A stretch of 64,000 nt of DNA, taken from the NCBI GenBank assembly GCA_003952965.2, contig CM025855.1, positions 129,001 to 193,000 on the forward strand. Reading direction: 5' to 3'. A program made the translations under genes and the position numbers. Below, piece after piece: positions 1-12,516 of the stretch (positions are counted from its first letter, which is position 1; every line of letters starts with the position of its first letter). Below the pieces are notes generated by a model. The model saw nothing but the letters and a program-made list of their open reading frames with translations, ran no database searches and had not been told where the DNA came from. Origin of the DNA: Morella rubra. Taxonomy: Eukaryota > Streptophyta > Magnoliopsida > Fagales > Myricaceae.

Positions 1-2824
1 AAATTTATCGGTTTCTCCCATATGTTAAATCTACATTCCATGTTTAAATTGGACACAGTAATCTGCCAACTTATTGCAACTACATGTTTATTTGCTAAAT
101 GATTATTGATTGCATTTCTTTATTTTATTAATGTAGATTATTGATTAATGTTGTTTAATTTGCTGAGTGATTATTAATTAATTTTCATTTTTGTTTTGTT
201 TAGATAAGTTTGTGATAAGAAAGCCACGTAGCGTGGAGTCGTCTAATACTCCTAACGTGGCTACTAATTCTGAAGTGAAAGTTGTTCAAAAAAACCTCGC
301 ATTATATTTAGTCCGGATGATATCGTTGCTGACCCAGGGTTACGTAAACCCATTAAAGAATATGATCTTGGGATTAGGGATCAAGTTCGTAGGGAGTACT
401 TAATAAAAGGTCCTTTTCAACCGCATGGCCACAATTTTCCCAAGAAGGAATACGGGCAAGAAATGAGGGTTTTAGGGAGACATGGTTTAAAGATTTTAAT
501 TGGTTGGAATATAGTGTATCAAAAGATGAGGCGTATTGCTTGTGGTGTTATCTGTTTAGGCGACCTAGAGGAGGAAGTCTGGGGAGATAAGTTTACATCT
601 ACGGGCTTTAGCAACTGGAAAAAGGCAGTGGGTTTTTGTTGAACATGTTGGTGCACATGATAGTGCTCACAATGAAGCTAGAAGACTATGTGAAGCACTT
701 GAAAATCAGCGACAAAGTGTGTCGCACATGTTATCCGCACACGGGCACGATCAAGAGAATGCTTATCGCATTCGTTTAACAATGGTTTTAGATGCATTCG
801 TTATCTTTTGGGGCAAGGATTAGCTTTTCGTGGTCATGACGAGTCCGAGAGTTCAATAAGGAAGGGCAATTTTCTGAGCTTTTGAATGTGTTTTGCCAAC
901 GTGATGAAAAAAGTTGCTAAGACACTTAACACTAATGCTCCTGGAAACAACCAAATGACTTCTCCAAAAGTGCAGAAGGAAATGGTGAGTGCTTGTGCAG
1001 CTAAAACCACACTTGCCATTATTAAAGAAATTGGGGATGGATTTTATTCTCTTATGGTTGATGAGTCTCGAGATAATTCAGTGAAGGAGCAAATGGCAGT
1101 GGTTTTGAGATATGTAAACATACGTGGACATGTGATTGAAAGGTTTCTTGGTGTGGAACATGTTCCTGATACTTGCTCTGAATCTTTGAAAAAAGCTATA
1201 GACAAATTGTTTGCAAGGCATGGATTGTCAATATCCAAATTGAGAGGTCAAGGTATGATGGGGCATCAAACATGCAAGGCGAGTTCAATGGGTTGAAGTC
1301 GCTCATTTTGAGGGACAATCCTTCTGCTACGTATATCCATTGTTTTGTTCACCAACTTCAATTGGTTATTGTGGGTATTGCAAAGAATAACTTGCAAGTT
1401 GGTGATTTTTTTAATTATACTTCCAAGATTGTGAATATGGTCGGAGCTTCATGTAAAAGGAAAGATGCTCTTCGGCAAAGTGTCATGAAAGATAGTGGAA
1501 GGTTGGACAAGGGAGAGATTTCTAGTGGAAGGGGCAAAAATCAAGAAACCAGTCTCGCACGACCAGGTGATTATTATATTTCATTACAATATAATAGACA
1601 TTTAGTTTTTTTTTATTTGTTTATAGTTTTATAATTCCTATAATATTGTAGGTGACACTCGTTGGGGTTCATACCACCTTACAATAATCCGTCTCTTTAC
1701 TATGTGGTCATCAGTATTGGAAGTGCTTGAACACATAAAAGATGATGGTACTCTATCAGAACAAAGATCCTGGCTATGGGTTTGATGGATAAGATGGAAA
1801 GTTTTGAGTTTGTATTCACTATGCATTTGTTGAGGAATATAATGGGAATTACAAACGAATTATCACAAGCCTTACAACGAAAAGATCAAGACATTGTTAA
1901 TGCTATGGGTTTGGTTGGAGTTGTGAAGGAACAGTTGCAAGAATGAGAGAGATAGAATGGGATGAATTTTTGGAAGAAGTTAAAACTTTTTGTGTTGATA
2001 ACTCTATTAGTGTGCCGAATATGGAAGACATTATACCAATTCGTAGTCGTTCGAGGCGTGGAGGGCAATTTATTACTTATTTCCATCATTTTCGTGTGGA
2101 AGTGTTTTGCCAAGTTATTGATTTGATCATCAGGAGATGGATAATCGGTTCACAGAAGCAAGTACGGAATTACTTCTTTGCATAGCATGTCTTGATCCAA
2201 AAAACTCATTCTCAGCGTTTGATCATGCTAAGTTACGTCGTCTTGCTGAGCTTTATCCAGAAGATTTTACAGTAGATGATCATTTGATACTTAAAAATCG
2301 GCTTAATACCTATATTAGAGATGTTAGAAGAAATGATGTTTTTTCTAGACTTCAAGATATTAGAGATCTTGCTGTGAAGATGGTTGAGACAAAAAAGAAT
2401 ACTCTGTTTCCATTAGTTTATCGACTTATTGAGTTGACATTGGTCTTACCAGTTACGACTGCAACCGTTGAAAGAGTGTTTTCTACAATGAAGATCATCA
2501 AAAGTAATTTGCGTAATAGAATAGGGGATGATTGCATGAATGATTGCATGATAGTGTACATCGAGCAAGAAGTTTTTAAAACTATTGAGAACGAAGACAT
2601 TTTGCAACATTTTCAGAAGATGCAAAATCGTAGGATACAATTGCTACCTTTTAGTTGCAGTACATAATACGGTACGTGTATTCTAATATTTTTAATGCTT
2701 TTAGTCCTTAATTTCGACATTATAACTTTAAGACAATTTTTTGTATTACGAAAGAAATTTTTTTTCTTATTATTTCGCCTTTAAAGTTCGACACCCATAG
2801 ATTTCAATCCTAATTCCGCCACTG
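1..2824 (+). mobile_element. hAT-superfamily DNA transposon, copy 1 (5' end outside window)
   Basis: The transposase-derived sequence is collinear with the second copy at 9757-11968. The right end reads ...attccgccactg at about 2815-2824, the inverse of the cagtagcgg start of copy 2, so this is the 3' terminal inverted repeat. The left end lies before base 1, so the target duplication cannot be checked. Sequence past 2824 is unrelated to the element. Confidence 0.8.
197..2667 (+). pseudogene. hAT transposase (DUF4371 / hAT-dimerisation type), decayed
   Basis: The product would be a cut-and-paste transposase of the zinc-finger MYM1/TTF-like group common in plants. Pieces in order are the N-terminus (MDKFVIRKPRS in copy 2), a DUF4371 core at about 1000-1560 with YSLMVDESRD, KEQMAVVLRYV and HGLSISKLRGQ, and a C-terminal hAT dimerisation domain at 2400-2640 with LPVTTATVERVFSTMK. 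A GT-AG intron at about 1567-1652 separates RPG from DTRWG and is shared with copy 2. Several frameshifts break the reading frame, for example near 280, 1255 and 1900, so no full protein can be made. Identity is firm; exact break points are approximate. Confidence 0.8.
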
Positions 2825-3041
2825 CACATAACCTTGAGTATTTTGCTCATCGAAAAATCTTTCAGCAGTCTCACATAGATATAATATTGTAATAATCTTT
2901 TTTTCTTCATGAATCAGACCACCAAGAAGTTGGGTACACAGTATCAATAATTTTTTCCCACATGGCCTAAAAGAGGAGCCACCTAAAATGGCAACACCAG
3001 ATCTCTTGCTCTGTTGCACCAAAGTAAGCTTCCTATCAGGC
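2825..3041. other. Unassigned spacer between hAT copy 1 and YODA-like fragment
   Basis: About 217 bases sit between the transposon end and the break in the duplicated YODA-like exon. A minus-strand frame stays open through it from the YODA-like exon, but I see no kinase motif. It may be intronic or foreign sequence. Confidence 0.3.
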
Positions 3042-4480
3042 CAGCTCGTCTGCGACTCAATGGGTGTCCCTCCTGCTCTAGGATGATTAGGTGTAACAGC
3101 ACCACTGTGAATTCGGGAGCTTGGGCCAGGGCTCGTCATTCGGGGACTCGGTACAGGAGAATACTCAGGGCTGCCTCTGCTTTGTTGCCAAAACAACTGT
3201 CCTGACATATCCCCTCCCATTGAATTATGATCAGAATTTGGACTGAACCAGGACTGGAGCAGTGACCAGATCCAACCAAAGTGACATCTGCGTAAGTCTT
3301 CCCGACCCAAAAGGCAGAGCTTGTAGCTTGGTCAGAGCCAAATGCTCTCACTGGGCTTCTGGAAGGGCTTGACATGGAACTGTCTGGAGCGCTGCAGAAA
3401 GCACCATGATAAGGAACCTATAGATTTGGCACATGACTGCCTACAGGTCTTCGTTTTGGTGATGTAGGGGAAGTATGATTGTTACATGAAAGGTTAGATG
3501 GCTTTATCGCTTCCCTTGAGCTTATTTGGGCAACAGTAGAGGATTGATCCTTGAGCTTCAAACTTCAGAAAATGTGCAAGAAATTTGTCAGACATGAGTA
3601 CGATAAAGCACGATAACAAGTAAGCATAAAAAGAGAGGATCCATGCATTTTGTTTTTTTGGGTGTATACCTGTTAAAAGCAACATAAACATGTCCAAAAG
3701 TGCCCCTCCCCAGTAGCTTCCCCTTTTTCCAACGCGAACCTGGGCTTGCCGGATTCTCTGTCCTTCCAGGACTTCGGGGCACAGAGGGAGACGTTGCTGC
3801 TGAATTTGAGTGAGAAAAAGGAGAAGAGTTGGAAGTTGTTATAGGAGGAAGCGGTAAACGGTGACTTTGTTGCTTCCCATCATCAGGCCAGCTCGTCTGC
3901 GACTCAATGAGTGTCCCTCCTGCTCTAGGATGAGTAGGTGTAACAGCACCACTATGAATTCTGGAGCTTGGGCCAGGGCTCGTCATTCGGGGACTCGGTA
4001 CAGGAGAATACTCAGGGCTGCCTCTGCTTTGTTGCCAAAACAACTGTCCTGACATATCGCCTCCCATTGAATTATGACCAGAATTTGGACCTGAACCAGG
4101 ACTGGAGCAGTGACCAGATCCAACCAAAGTGACATCTGCGTAAGTCTTCCCGACCCAAAAGGCAGAGCTTGTAGCTTGGTCAGAGCCAAATGCTCTCATT
4201 GGACTTCTGGAAGGGCTTGACATGGAACTGTCTGGAGCGCTGCAGAAAGCACCATGATAAGGAACCTGTAGATTTGGCACATGACTGCCTAAAGGTCTTC
4301 GTTTAGGTGATGTAGGGGAAGTATGATTGTTACATGAAAGGTTAGGTGGTTTTAACGCTTCCCTTGAGCTTATTTGGGCAACAGTAGAGGATTGATCCTT
4401 GAGCTTCAAACTTCAGAAAATGTGCAAGAAATTCGTCAGACACAAGTACGATAAAGCACGATAACAAGTAAGCATAAAAA
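3042..4480. repeat. Tandem duplication of about 0.6 kb covering YODA-like intron 1 end and exon 2
   Basis: The segment at about 3884-4480 recurs at about 3042-3640 with only scattered differences, including the intron end, the acceptor ctgaag and most of exon 2. Copies are in the same orientation, about 840 bases apart. High similarity implies a recent event. Confidence 0.85.
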
Positions 4481-5118
4481 GAAGCCATAGAAAACCAGGT
4501 TTCTTTAAGGAAATATCGGACACTGGAAGTGTTACAGTGAACATGTAAGATTCGAGCCCACCTGGAAGGGCTGCCGGCAGCAGCTCTACTCCCAGTGTCA
4601 TAATCAGTTGCCTGAGGACTACGATGACGTGAGTCAGCTAGATCATCGCTGTCTATGGAACTCTCACTGGAAACTGAATCATGGACCAAATCTCCATCAA
4701 AATCCGCAGGATTTGGCCGGCCACGAATGCATCCAGGTCTTGGAAGAGGCAGAAACAATGATGGTTTGGAGGCTTTTTCCAACCTAGGTTTTGTCGATAT
4801 ACCAATTCCAGAATTTGTACGACCCACACAGGCAGGGTGTACACCAGGAAGTGGAAGTGGTTGAGCATGAGGTCTTTCAGCAAAACTTTGACACCTTGCC
4901 ACATGTTTGGAAGGAGAAGGCGATCTTGATTCTAAGGGGGATCGAGATCCCTTCTCTGAAACTGTGTCACTGCAATGTTTTTGAGAGCCTCCTGATCTAC
5001 TGCTTGCTTTACCTTCAGATGGACTCTTAAATTTTCGGTGTAATGTGTCGATGAAACTTTCCTTGCTTGTTTTCTTCTTTGCTTCTTTGGATGATGACCT
5101 TCCCCACCATGAAGGCAT
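3042..5118 (-). pseudogene. YDA: YODA-like MAPKKK, N-terminal exons only, with partly duplicated exon 2
   Basis: YODA is the MAP kinase kinase kinase acting in stomatal and embryo patterning. Exon 1 (5118-4562) starts MPSWWGRSSSKEAKKK and carries the serine/proline-rich N-terminus, including SPSPSKHVARCQSFAER. It ends in CCAG|GTGGGC. Exon 2 (4410-3670) carries SPTSPKRRPLGSHVPNLQVP, PSPRMTSPGPSSRIHSGAVT and SPGSRWKKGKLLGRGTFGHV, the start of the kinase glycine-rich loop, then the donor AG|GTATAC. The exon phases match. Where the next kinase exons should follow, a second copy of exon 2 (3562-3042) appears instead. It has a one-base frameshift near 3245 and stops at SQTSWPD. No catalytic lysine, HRD or DFG segment exists in the window. 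At best it encodes a kinase-less N-terminal fragment; I call it a broken gene. Confidence 0.8.
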
Positions 5119-7970
5119 GTTTTTACTTTATCCTATGCTTTTAAAGAATCAGAAGGAAACTTTCTAAAGGAAACACATTCTCCAGAATCAAAATTTTTAA
5201 ATAACATCTATACATGAAGTCAATAACTAAGTACACAACTTCTATCACTCTGAGACCATTGGAAATTTCAATTCTCTAGTCAATAACTAAGTACACAACT
5301 TCTATCACTCCGAGACCATTGGAAATTTCAATTCTCTAGTCCAAACATGGCGTGTATCTTTAAGAATTTCAGGCAGAATGCAAGGTTCACAATAAGTAGC
5401 ATATAGTTGAAATCTGCAGAGAGAGAACCTGTCTTAGTTTTAGAACAAGCTTATGTGTTGCATTTAATAAGCACCAAAGCCATGTAACTTCCTAAATCAT
5501 GAAGTGAAGTGCATGAAAAGGACCTGTATAAAAGAAACTGGCAGACATAACAACAAAAATTCTTCTGAGCACAATGCATGTGCCCATGGAGCTTTGATAT
5601 CAAGAGTTAACAAGGTAATCCACATTCTAGTAGTCTAGCTTTGAATGCAATACATGCTCTAGTCCTACACGTGAATAGAAAGGTGGCTCTACACTGGATC
5701 TCCCTGCATTGCGCCAACTATCCTCCTGAGGAGAAGTTTGGTAGCTTGAATAGAACTATTAGAAAGGTGGATTCAGACCAATCATTCCAGTAGATGAGCA
5801 GTAAACCGGTGAGCTCAGATATTAAATGAACTTAGGTTTAATGAATTTATGACTCCTAATCAGCACTTTGTGTCTATGGGTGTCTGAATATAACTATGCG
5901 TAAGCTACACGAAACTGAAATTTTTCCATAATTTACAAAGGACTCCGGCATTTAGACACACCTAAGCAATCGTCACTCATATTCCATTTCCAAAAATATC
6001 GGGTTAAAGAAAGTACGAAGTCAAAAACTGTCCGCCAATGCTCAAGTGACCTGGATTTTGTGTCACGCAAATAGCACCCAAGAGCGCCAGACTAATGGGA
6101 TCCACTTCCTCTATCGAAGCAACGTCATTGGTTTTATCCATATGCATACTCGAGGTGAATTTTGTTAGAAAATATACTGAAGTCAACTTCTTAACTTAAA
6201 ATTTGCAACTCAGAGTACATGTTTCACCAGCGTAAACGAACCCAAACTAATTCACGTCCAATCCAAAAGCATTAACAGCTCCATCAGTTCCCAAGAAGAT
6301 ATAGACGTCAAAGCAAATTACACTCAGAATACATGCCATGATCATTCGAGTTTCAGGCAATCAAACTCCCCCTCTACTAGGAGTCACCAATCCCACCCGT
6401 TGGGTTCAGGTGAGGCCTGTATTCCCTAACCCATAAACAACATAAGAAAACAATCACTCCCAACTTTCTTCATCATTTTCCTTTCCTGTGACAACTTTTC
6501 ACCATAACCAAACAGACAGTTGCGATCCCAAATTGCTGAGAAACATTAACTCGTAACACAGAGAAAATGGTTTGTGATCAGTTGTTCCCAGGCCCCCATC
6601 ACTTGGACTTTGTGTTCATGGGTGCTTCCTCACACGGCTGGGAGAGCTGTCCGTCGTTGACTTGGGATAGCCAAATCACAATAGAGAGAGAGAGAGATTT
6701 ATTAGCGTAATCCTCCCTGGAAGATAATAATCTTGGTCCGGAAATTTCCAAGAAAGAGTTGGAGAGTGTGAGTTTCATAATGTCGAGTAAGGTAACCATA
6801 AAAGAATGTGTCCAAATTACTATGTATAAGATTCTCCATCTTTTGAACTCCAATACGAAGGCCTGAAAATCCGTAAAAGCGCGCACAACGTAAGAGACAA
6901 GTTCAATATTTTTTTTGTATATGAGAGAAAATGGAGATGGAAGGTGGCCCAATCTACACCAGGGGAGATGTGTAGGACACTCCTGCCCTGTGGGCTCCCC
7001 AAATTTAACCCTACCCGCCACCCGCCACCCGGCAACCTCCACTATCACCCTGCACGTGCCATGTTCCCAATCACGTTTCTTGCCCAACCTGGCCTTGGTT
7101 TCCTCCCAACTACTGAGAAAGCATACACGTGTATGTAGGTTAACTGTATTTCATTGCCACCGTTCATGCGCGTGTGCAATACTCATCATATTTGTTATTT
7201 TTTTAAGTAAGAAATACTTTTATATCATTTTTGAATAATCGGTGTTTCCATCTGCAATCATATCCATTTAATTAATAAACTGCAATAATTTTGTTTATAT
7301 GGTCGTGTATTTCGTAAGCTAAAAGGCATATTTTTCATCTGGAAAAAGTTATTTTGAGTCATCTAATTATCTATATAATTTCAAATGGAGGTTTAAGCTA
7401 CCACATTTAACCCATTAAAATTGATAAATTACTAAATTTTATCAATTTGTGCTTTTAAAAAAATTTAACGATCAAACTCGTGCCACGTGTGCTATGAATG
7501 AGTTATGTGACACAATTTTAATTTTTAAATTTTATTTATGACGTAATTTAATTAATTATAAAAATTAAAAAACTTAATATATCAAAATTAATAATTTAAA
7601 CCCTTATTTAAAATTATTTCTACTTTTAAAAAAGACTTTATCCCCTTCTATCATGCTTTATCTCAACTGCTTATAATTATTATTACTTTATATTCTCTGG
7701 AAAGGCCGCCCACTGCTACTCAAATTGGGCCTAGTTCCCGTATTGTTACGGAAATATGGGCCGAGAGGATGTAAAAGACAAGCTCAATAAAAGTCCACCG
7801 AATTCAAGCCACCCGTAGTCTATCGAAACACCACCATGGTAAACAGAAATTTTACTTTTACTTTTATCTCTTATTCCCAATTAATACCAATCTTTTTTAA
7901 CATCACAAAAAATAAAATTTTGTCAAAGTTGTAGTATGGAAAGAGTTTGGCCTCCTACGACCGAGGTTGT
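5119..7970. other. Upstream region of the YODA-like fragment; no gene seen
   Basis: This is presumably the 5' untranslated and promoter side of the minus-strand YODA-like gene. It contains one 60-bp tandem duplication, a short GA run at about 6683-6696 and an AT-rich stretch from about 7190 to 7690. Open frames such as 6599-7087 (-) show no recognisable domain. Confidence 0.5.
5221..5340. repeat. 60-bp perfect-length tandem duplication
   Basis: Bases 5221-5280 and 5281-5340 are identical except for one t/c difference at repeat position 31. The unit starts caataactaagtacacaac. Confidence 0.97.
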
Positions 7971-8178
7971 GTTTATTGTTTAGTTGATAGCTGCCGGCTT
8001 CTCCGGAAATCGTAATGACTGAAGTACAGGCGGACACATAAGGGGAACAACGACAAATCGGAGAGCCAAGTACATCCTAATATAAACAGCAAGTGTAAGT
8101 CCACGTATAGCTCGACTCGGCCTTTATTCTTGATGACTTTCAACAACACATAATAACCAATTTCAATATATAGTGGCA

Positions 8179-8436
8179 CTAATTTATAAGTGCCAAACCA
8201 ATCGCCGTGACTAGAAGGGCGAAGGGGATCCCAAATTTGAGATGCTTCCAAAAGGATAAGTCGTAGAAGAGGCCTGTAGAGCAGCGAGCGGCCTGCTCGC
8301 ACACGATCAAGTTGGCAGCTGAACCCAACAGCGTTAGGTTCCCTGCCACCGTGCTCACCCAAGCTAATATCAGCCAGGCCTTCCGCTCGTACCCCAAAGA
8401 TATTGCAGCCACATATGCTGCCACTCATGCTCCAAG
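8179..8436 (-). pseudogene. LSI2-D last exon: fragment of LSI2-like silicon efflux transporter
   Basis: The minus strand reads the C-terminal exon of an LSI2-like carrier: [30 protein letters not shown] and [10 protein letters not shown], ending in [10 protein letters not shown] and a stop. It matches exon 3 of the LSI2-B gene but is clearly more diverged. The upstream edge of the exon is cut at about 8436 by the left end of hAT copy 2. Exon 1 of the same diverged type lies at 20587-21511, so the two are probably ends of one ancestral gene. The middle exon was not found. Confidence 0.8.
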
Positions 8437-8732
8437 CAGTAGCGGATCCAAGGGGTGGCGGGCCTGGGCGGCCGCCACCCGTTGCATAGTCCAAAAAAAA
8501 AAAACATGTATTTTTTTTTTCATAAGTTGGCTTGGGCCTATGGGGGCCCGATCCCCATAGGCCCAGGCCAACCCATGTTTTGCAGCTTGCAGGGCCTAGG
8601 CCTGTTAGGCCCAGGCCCTTTATTTTTTAATATGTAGAGTGTGAAACAACGTTGTTTCACCCTCTTCCTTAAAAAAAAAAATCGAAACAGGGTGAAAATG
8701 TGCGTTTCAACTTGTTTTGAAAAAACACGTCC

Positions 8733-8758
8733 CTCTCTCTCTCTCTCTCTCTCTCTCT
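8733..8758. repeat. (CT)n microsatellite
   Basis: About thirteen CT units lie inside the leader of hAT copy 2, followed by a diffuse CT-rich tract to about 8920. Confidence 0.95.
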
Positions 8759-9113
8759 ACCACACGGTCCATACTGCTACTGCTTGCTGGTAACCACTAA
8801 CTAGTAAGGCTCTCTTTCCCTCTCAGTCTCTCTTTTGCTTTTTGCCTCTCTCTCTCTCTCAACTCTCAACTCTCGATCTGTGCCTCTCTCTCTCTTGACT
8901 CTCAGCTCTCTCTCAATCTCATTATTTTGATTTTTGACAGTTTCAATTTTTGCAGGATTCTTGAGATTTTTTGCAAAGACATTGCAAATTGCTGGACCCC
9001 TAGTATGCCTCTCTATCCACTATTCTCTCTCTACAATTCAGTAGAAAAATTCATTTATTTAGTATCCTAAAAATGCTTTAGGGTTTGGAATTTTGTGATT
9101 TGTGAAATCGTTG

Positions 9114-9236
9114 TTGGAGGATGGATTGAATTGGTTTGGATATTTGTGGTTTGTGAAATTGTTGGAGGATGGGATTGAATTGGTTTGGATATTTGTGGTT
9201 TGTGAAATTGTTGGAGGATGGGATTGAATTGGTTTG
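9114..9236. repeat. 49-bp tandem repeat, about 2.5 copies
   Basis: The unit starting ttggaggatgggattg recurs with a period of 48-49 bases (ttggagg at 9114, 9162 and 9211), within the non-coding leader of hAT copy 2. Confidence 0.9.
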
Positions 9237-9756
9237 CAATTTAGATATATGTGATTTGTGAAACTGTTTATTTGAATTGGATTGTGAAATTGTTTATTTT
9301 GAATTTCAAGTTATTTTTCATTTTTTTTTTTTCAAAAAATTATTTTTATTTTCATATTTTCAATCCCCTTAAACTGTAAAACATATATAGAAATGGCTAA
9401 CTTATGCCAAATTCTAATGTGGATGTGGTTATAATTTAATATGATCACATTGAAAACTATTAGTAGGCCTACATTTTTAATTTTTAGTAGTATCATTTTT
9501 AATTAATTAGATTGTAATATCAATTGAATGAAATGTAATTAGATTGGAATTTGGATTTGAATTAGGGATTTTGATATTTTGTAAAATTAGGGATTTTTTT
9601 AGTAGTGTCATTTTTAATTAATTTGATTGTAATGTCAATTGAATACAATGCAATTAGATTGGAATTTGGATTTGAATTAATTATATTGGAATTTAGATTT
9701 TTGAGCTGTGATCCAATTGATTAATTGTCTTCACTTTGTTTTATTTTGTTTAGATA

Positions 9757-11968
9757 ATGGATAAGTTTGTGATAAGAAAGCCACGCAGTGTGGAGTCATC
9801 TAATACTCCTAACGTAGCTACTAATTCTGAAACGGATATTAGTTCAAAAAGACCTCGCATTATGTTTCGTCCGGATGATATTATTGCTGACCCAGGGTTA
9901 CGTAAACCCATTAAAGAATATGATATTGGGATTAGGGATCAAGTTCATCGGGAGTACTTGATCAAATGTCTTTTTCAACCTCGTGGCCATGATTTTCCCA
10001 AGAAGTAATACGGGCAAGAAATTAGGGGTTTTAGGGAGGTATGGTTTAAAAATTTTAATTGGTTGGAATATAGCGTATCAAAGGATGAGCATATTGCTTG
10101 TGGTGTTATCTGTTTAGGCGACCTAAAGGAAGAAGTCCAGGGGAGATAAGTTTACATCTACGGGATTTAGTAATTGGAAAAAGGCAGTGGAAGTTTTTGG
10201 TGAACATGTTGGTGCACATGATAGTGCTCACAATGAAGCTAGAAGATAATGTGAAACACTTGAAAATAAGAGACAAAGAGTGCTGCACATGTTATCCGCA
10301 CACGGGCACGATCAAGAGAATGCTTATCGCATTCGTTTAACAGTGGTTTTAGATGCATTCGTTATCTTTTGGGGCAAGGATTAGCTTTTTATGGTCATGA
10401 CGAGTCTGAGAGTTCAATAAGGAAGGACAATTTTCTTGAGCTTTTGAACGTGTTTTGCCAACGTGATGAAAAAATGCTAAGACACTTAACACTAATGCTC
10501 TGGAAACAACCAAATGAATGCTCAAATATTTAGAAGGAAATGGCAAGTGCTTGTGCAGCTCAACCACACTTGCCATCATTAAAGAAATTGGGGATGGATT
10601 TTATTCTCTTATGGTTGATGAGTCTCGAGATAATTCAGTGAAGGAGCAAATGGCAGTGGTTTTGAGATATGTAAACATACGTGGACATGTGATTGAAAGG
10701 TTTCTTGGTGTGGAACATGTTCCTGATACTTGCTCTGAATCTTTGAAAAAAAATATAGACAAATTGTTTGCAAGACATGGGTTGTCAATATCCAAATTGA
10801 GAGGTCAAAGGTATGATGGGGCATCAAACATAAGAGGCGAGTTCAATGGGTTGAAGTCGCTCATTTTGAGGGACAATCCTTCTGCTACTATATCCATTGT
10901 TTTGCTCACCAACTTCAATTGGCTGTTGTGGGTATTGTAAAGAATAACTTGCAAGTTGGTGATTTTTTTAATTATACTTCCATGATTGTGAATATGGTTG
11001 AGCTTCATGTAAAAGGAAAGATGCTCTTCAGCAAAGTTGTCATGAGAAGATAGTGGAGAGGTTGGACAAAGGAGAGATTTCTAGTGGAAGGGGCAAAAAT
11101 CAAGAAATCAGTCTCGCACGACCAGGTGATTATTATATTTCATTATAATATTAATAGACTATTTAGTTTTTTTTATTTGTTTATAGTTTTATAATTCTAT
11201 AATATTATAGGTGACACTCGTTGGGTTCATACCACCTTACAATAATCCGTCTCTTCACTATGTGGTCATCAGTATTGGAAGTGCTTGAATACATAAAAGA
11301 TGATGGTACTCTCCCAGAACAAAGATCCATGGCTATGAGTTTGATGGATAAGATGGAAAGTTTTGAGTTTGTATTACTATGCATTTGTTGAGGAATATAA
11401 TGGGAATTACAAACGAATTGTCACAAGCCTTACAACGAAAAGATCAAGACATTGTTAATGCTATGAGTTTGGTTGAAGTTGTGAAGGAACAGTTGCAAGA
11501 AATGAGAGATATAGAATGGGATGGATTTTTGGAAGAAGTCAAACTTTTTGTGTGGATAACTCTATTAGTGTGCCGAATATGGAAGACATTATACCAACTC
11601 GTAGTCGTTCGAGGCGTGGAGGGCAAACTATTACTTATTTCCATCATTTTCGTGTGGAAGTGTTTTGCCAGGTTATTGATTTGATCATTCAGGAGATGAA
11701 TAATCGATTCACAGAAGCAAGTACGAAGTTACTTCTTTGCATAGCATGTCTTGATCCAAAAAACTCATTCTCAGCGTTTGATCATGCTAAGTTATGTCAT
11801 CTTGCTGAGCTTTATCTAGTAGATTTCATAGTAGACGATCATTTGATACTTAAAAATCAGCTTAATACCTATATTAGAGATGTTAGAAGAAATTATGCTT
11901 TTTTTAGACTTCAAGATATTGGAAGTCTTGCTATGAAGATGGTTGAGACCAAAAAGAATACTCTATCG
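9757..11968 (+). pseudogene. hAT transposase, copy 2, decayed and truncated
   Basis: This is the same family as 197-2667. It starts MDKFVIRKPRSVESSN after a tttag-like acceptor. The DUF4371 core at 10580-10900 includes YSLMVDESRD and RGEFNGLKSLILRDN. The intron at about 11127-11211 is kept. Breaks include a stop at 10006-10008 and frameshifts near 10480, 10890, 11020 and 11540. The C-terminal dimerisation domain is absent because the element ends at about 11968. It cannot be functional. Confidence 0.8.
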
Positions 11969-12516
11969 AATTTTATAACGATCAGCTTTAGCAACCTGAA
12001 TTTGATAGAAGCCAGATTTCATATCAAATTTGGAAAAAACAGTAGAATTATGTAACCTGTTTAAGAGGTCTTTTTTGTTGGGGATTGGATATCGAATCCA
12101 TTATAAAACTTTATTTAAAGGTTTATAGTTTATAACAAATCGAGAAACTCCCCGTTCTAATTCAGCTTGACCCTACACATAGAAAGCAGCACAGGATCCA
12201 AGGTGATTTAGATTTTCAAATTAAACCTTTTTGGAGTAAATCAGAAATTTCATTTTTACATAAAGCTAGAAGCTCTTGATTCATCTGAATTGGTCAAGCT
12301 TTCGTAGGAATATTTCTTTCAGAAAAATATTTTTCATAAGGAAAAGTAATGGCATGTTTCTTGTTATTCCGAAAAGCAGTGGGAATTGAAGAACAAATTT
12401 CATTTTCCATTTGTTGAGTAAAGCTTTTAATATGTTGTTGAAGAGCAGGATCTTTAAGTTGTTCATCAATTTGTTTATAAAGAATTTCATTTTGTAGAGA
12501 AGATAAATGTTTCTTT
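11969..12516 (-). pseudogene. Pararetroviral reverse transcriptase, N-terminal half, broken
   Basis: Read on the minus strand, the piece contains the fingers region with a proline-rich lead-in (IPTKA) and the motif FDMKSGFYQI around 11998-12030. This is the first catalytic aspartate region of this RT group. In-frame stop codons interrupt it at several places, and the active-site half with the paired aspartates is missing because the segment ends at the junction with hAT copy 2. Assignment to Caulimoviridae rather than Ty3/gypsy rests on my recognition of the surrounding polyprotein, not on a search. Confidence 0.65.

Larger units (their letters stand above)
8437..11968 (+). mobile_element. 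hAT-superfamily transposon, copy 2, 3'-truncated
   Basis: The left end, cagtagcggatccaag at about 8437, matches the inverse of copy 1's right end. It lies inside the LSI2-D last exon. A 1.3-kb non-coding leader (8437-9756) holds GC-rich palindromic stretches, poly-A/T runs, a CT microsatellite and a 49-bp repeat. The transposase follows. Homology to copy 1 stops abruptly at about 11968, just after aaaaagaatactct, where pararetrovirus sequence begins. The 3' inverted repeat is missing. Confidence 0.8.

Noticed and set aside
2810-3310. 166-codon minus-strand open frame running from the YODA-like exon into unknown sequence
   Set aside because: Only its first part is YODA-like. The remainder has no family motif and reads into the hAT terminal repeat, so the frame is chance continuation.
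6599-7087. 162-codon minus-strand open frame upstream of the YODA-like gene
   Set aside because: No recognisable domain, mixed low-complexity composition and a promoter-side location. No support as a gene.
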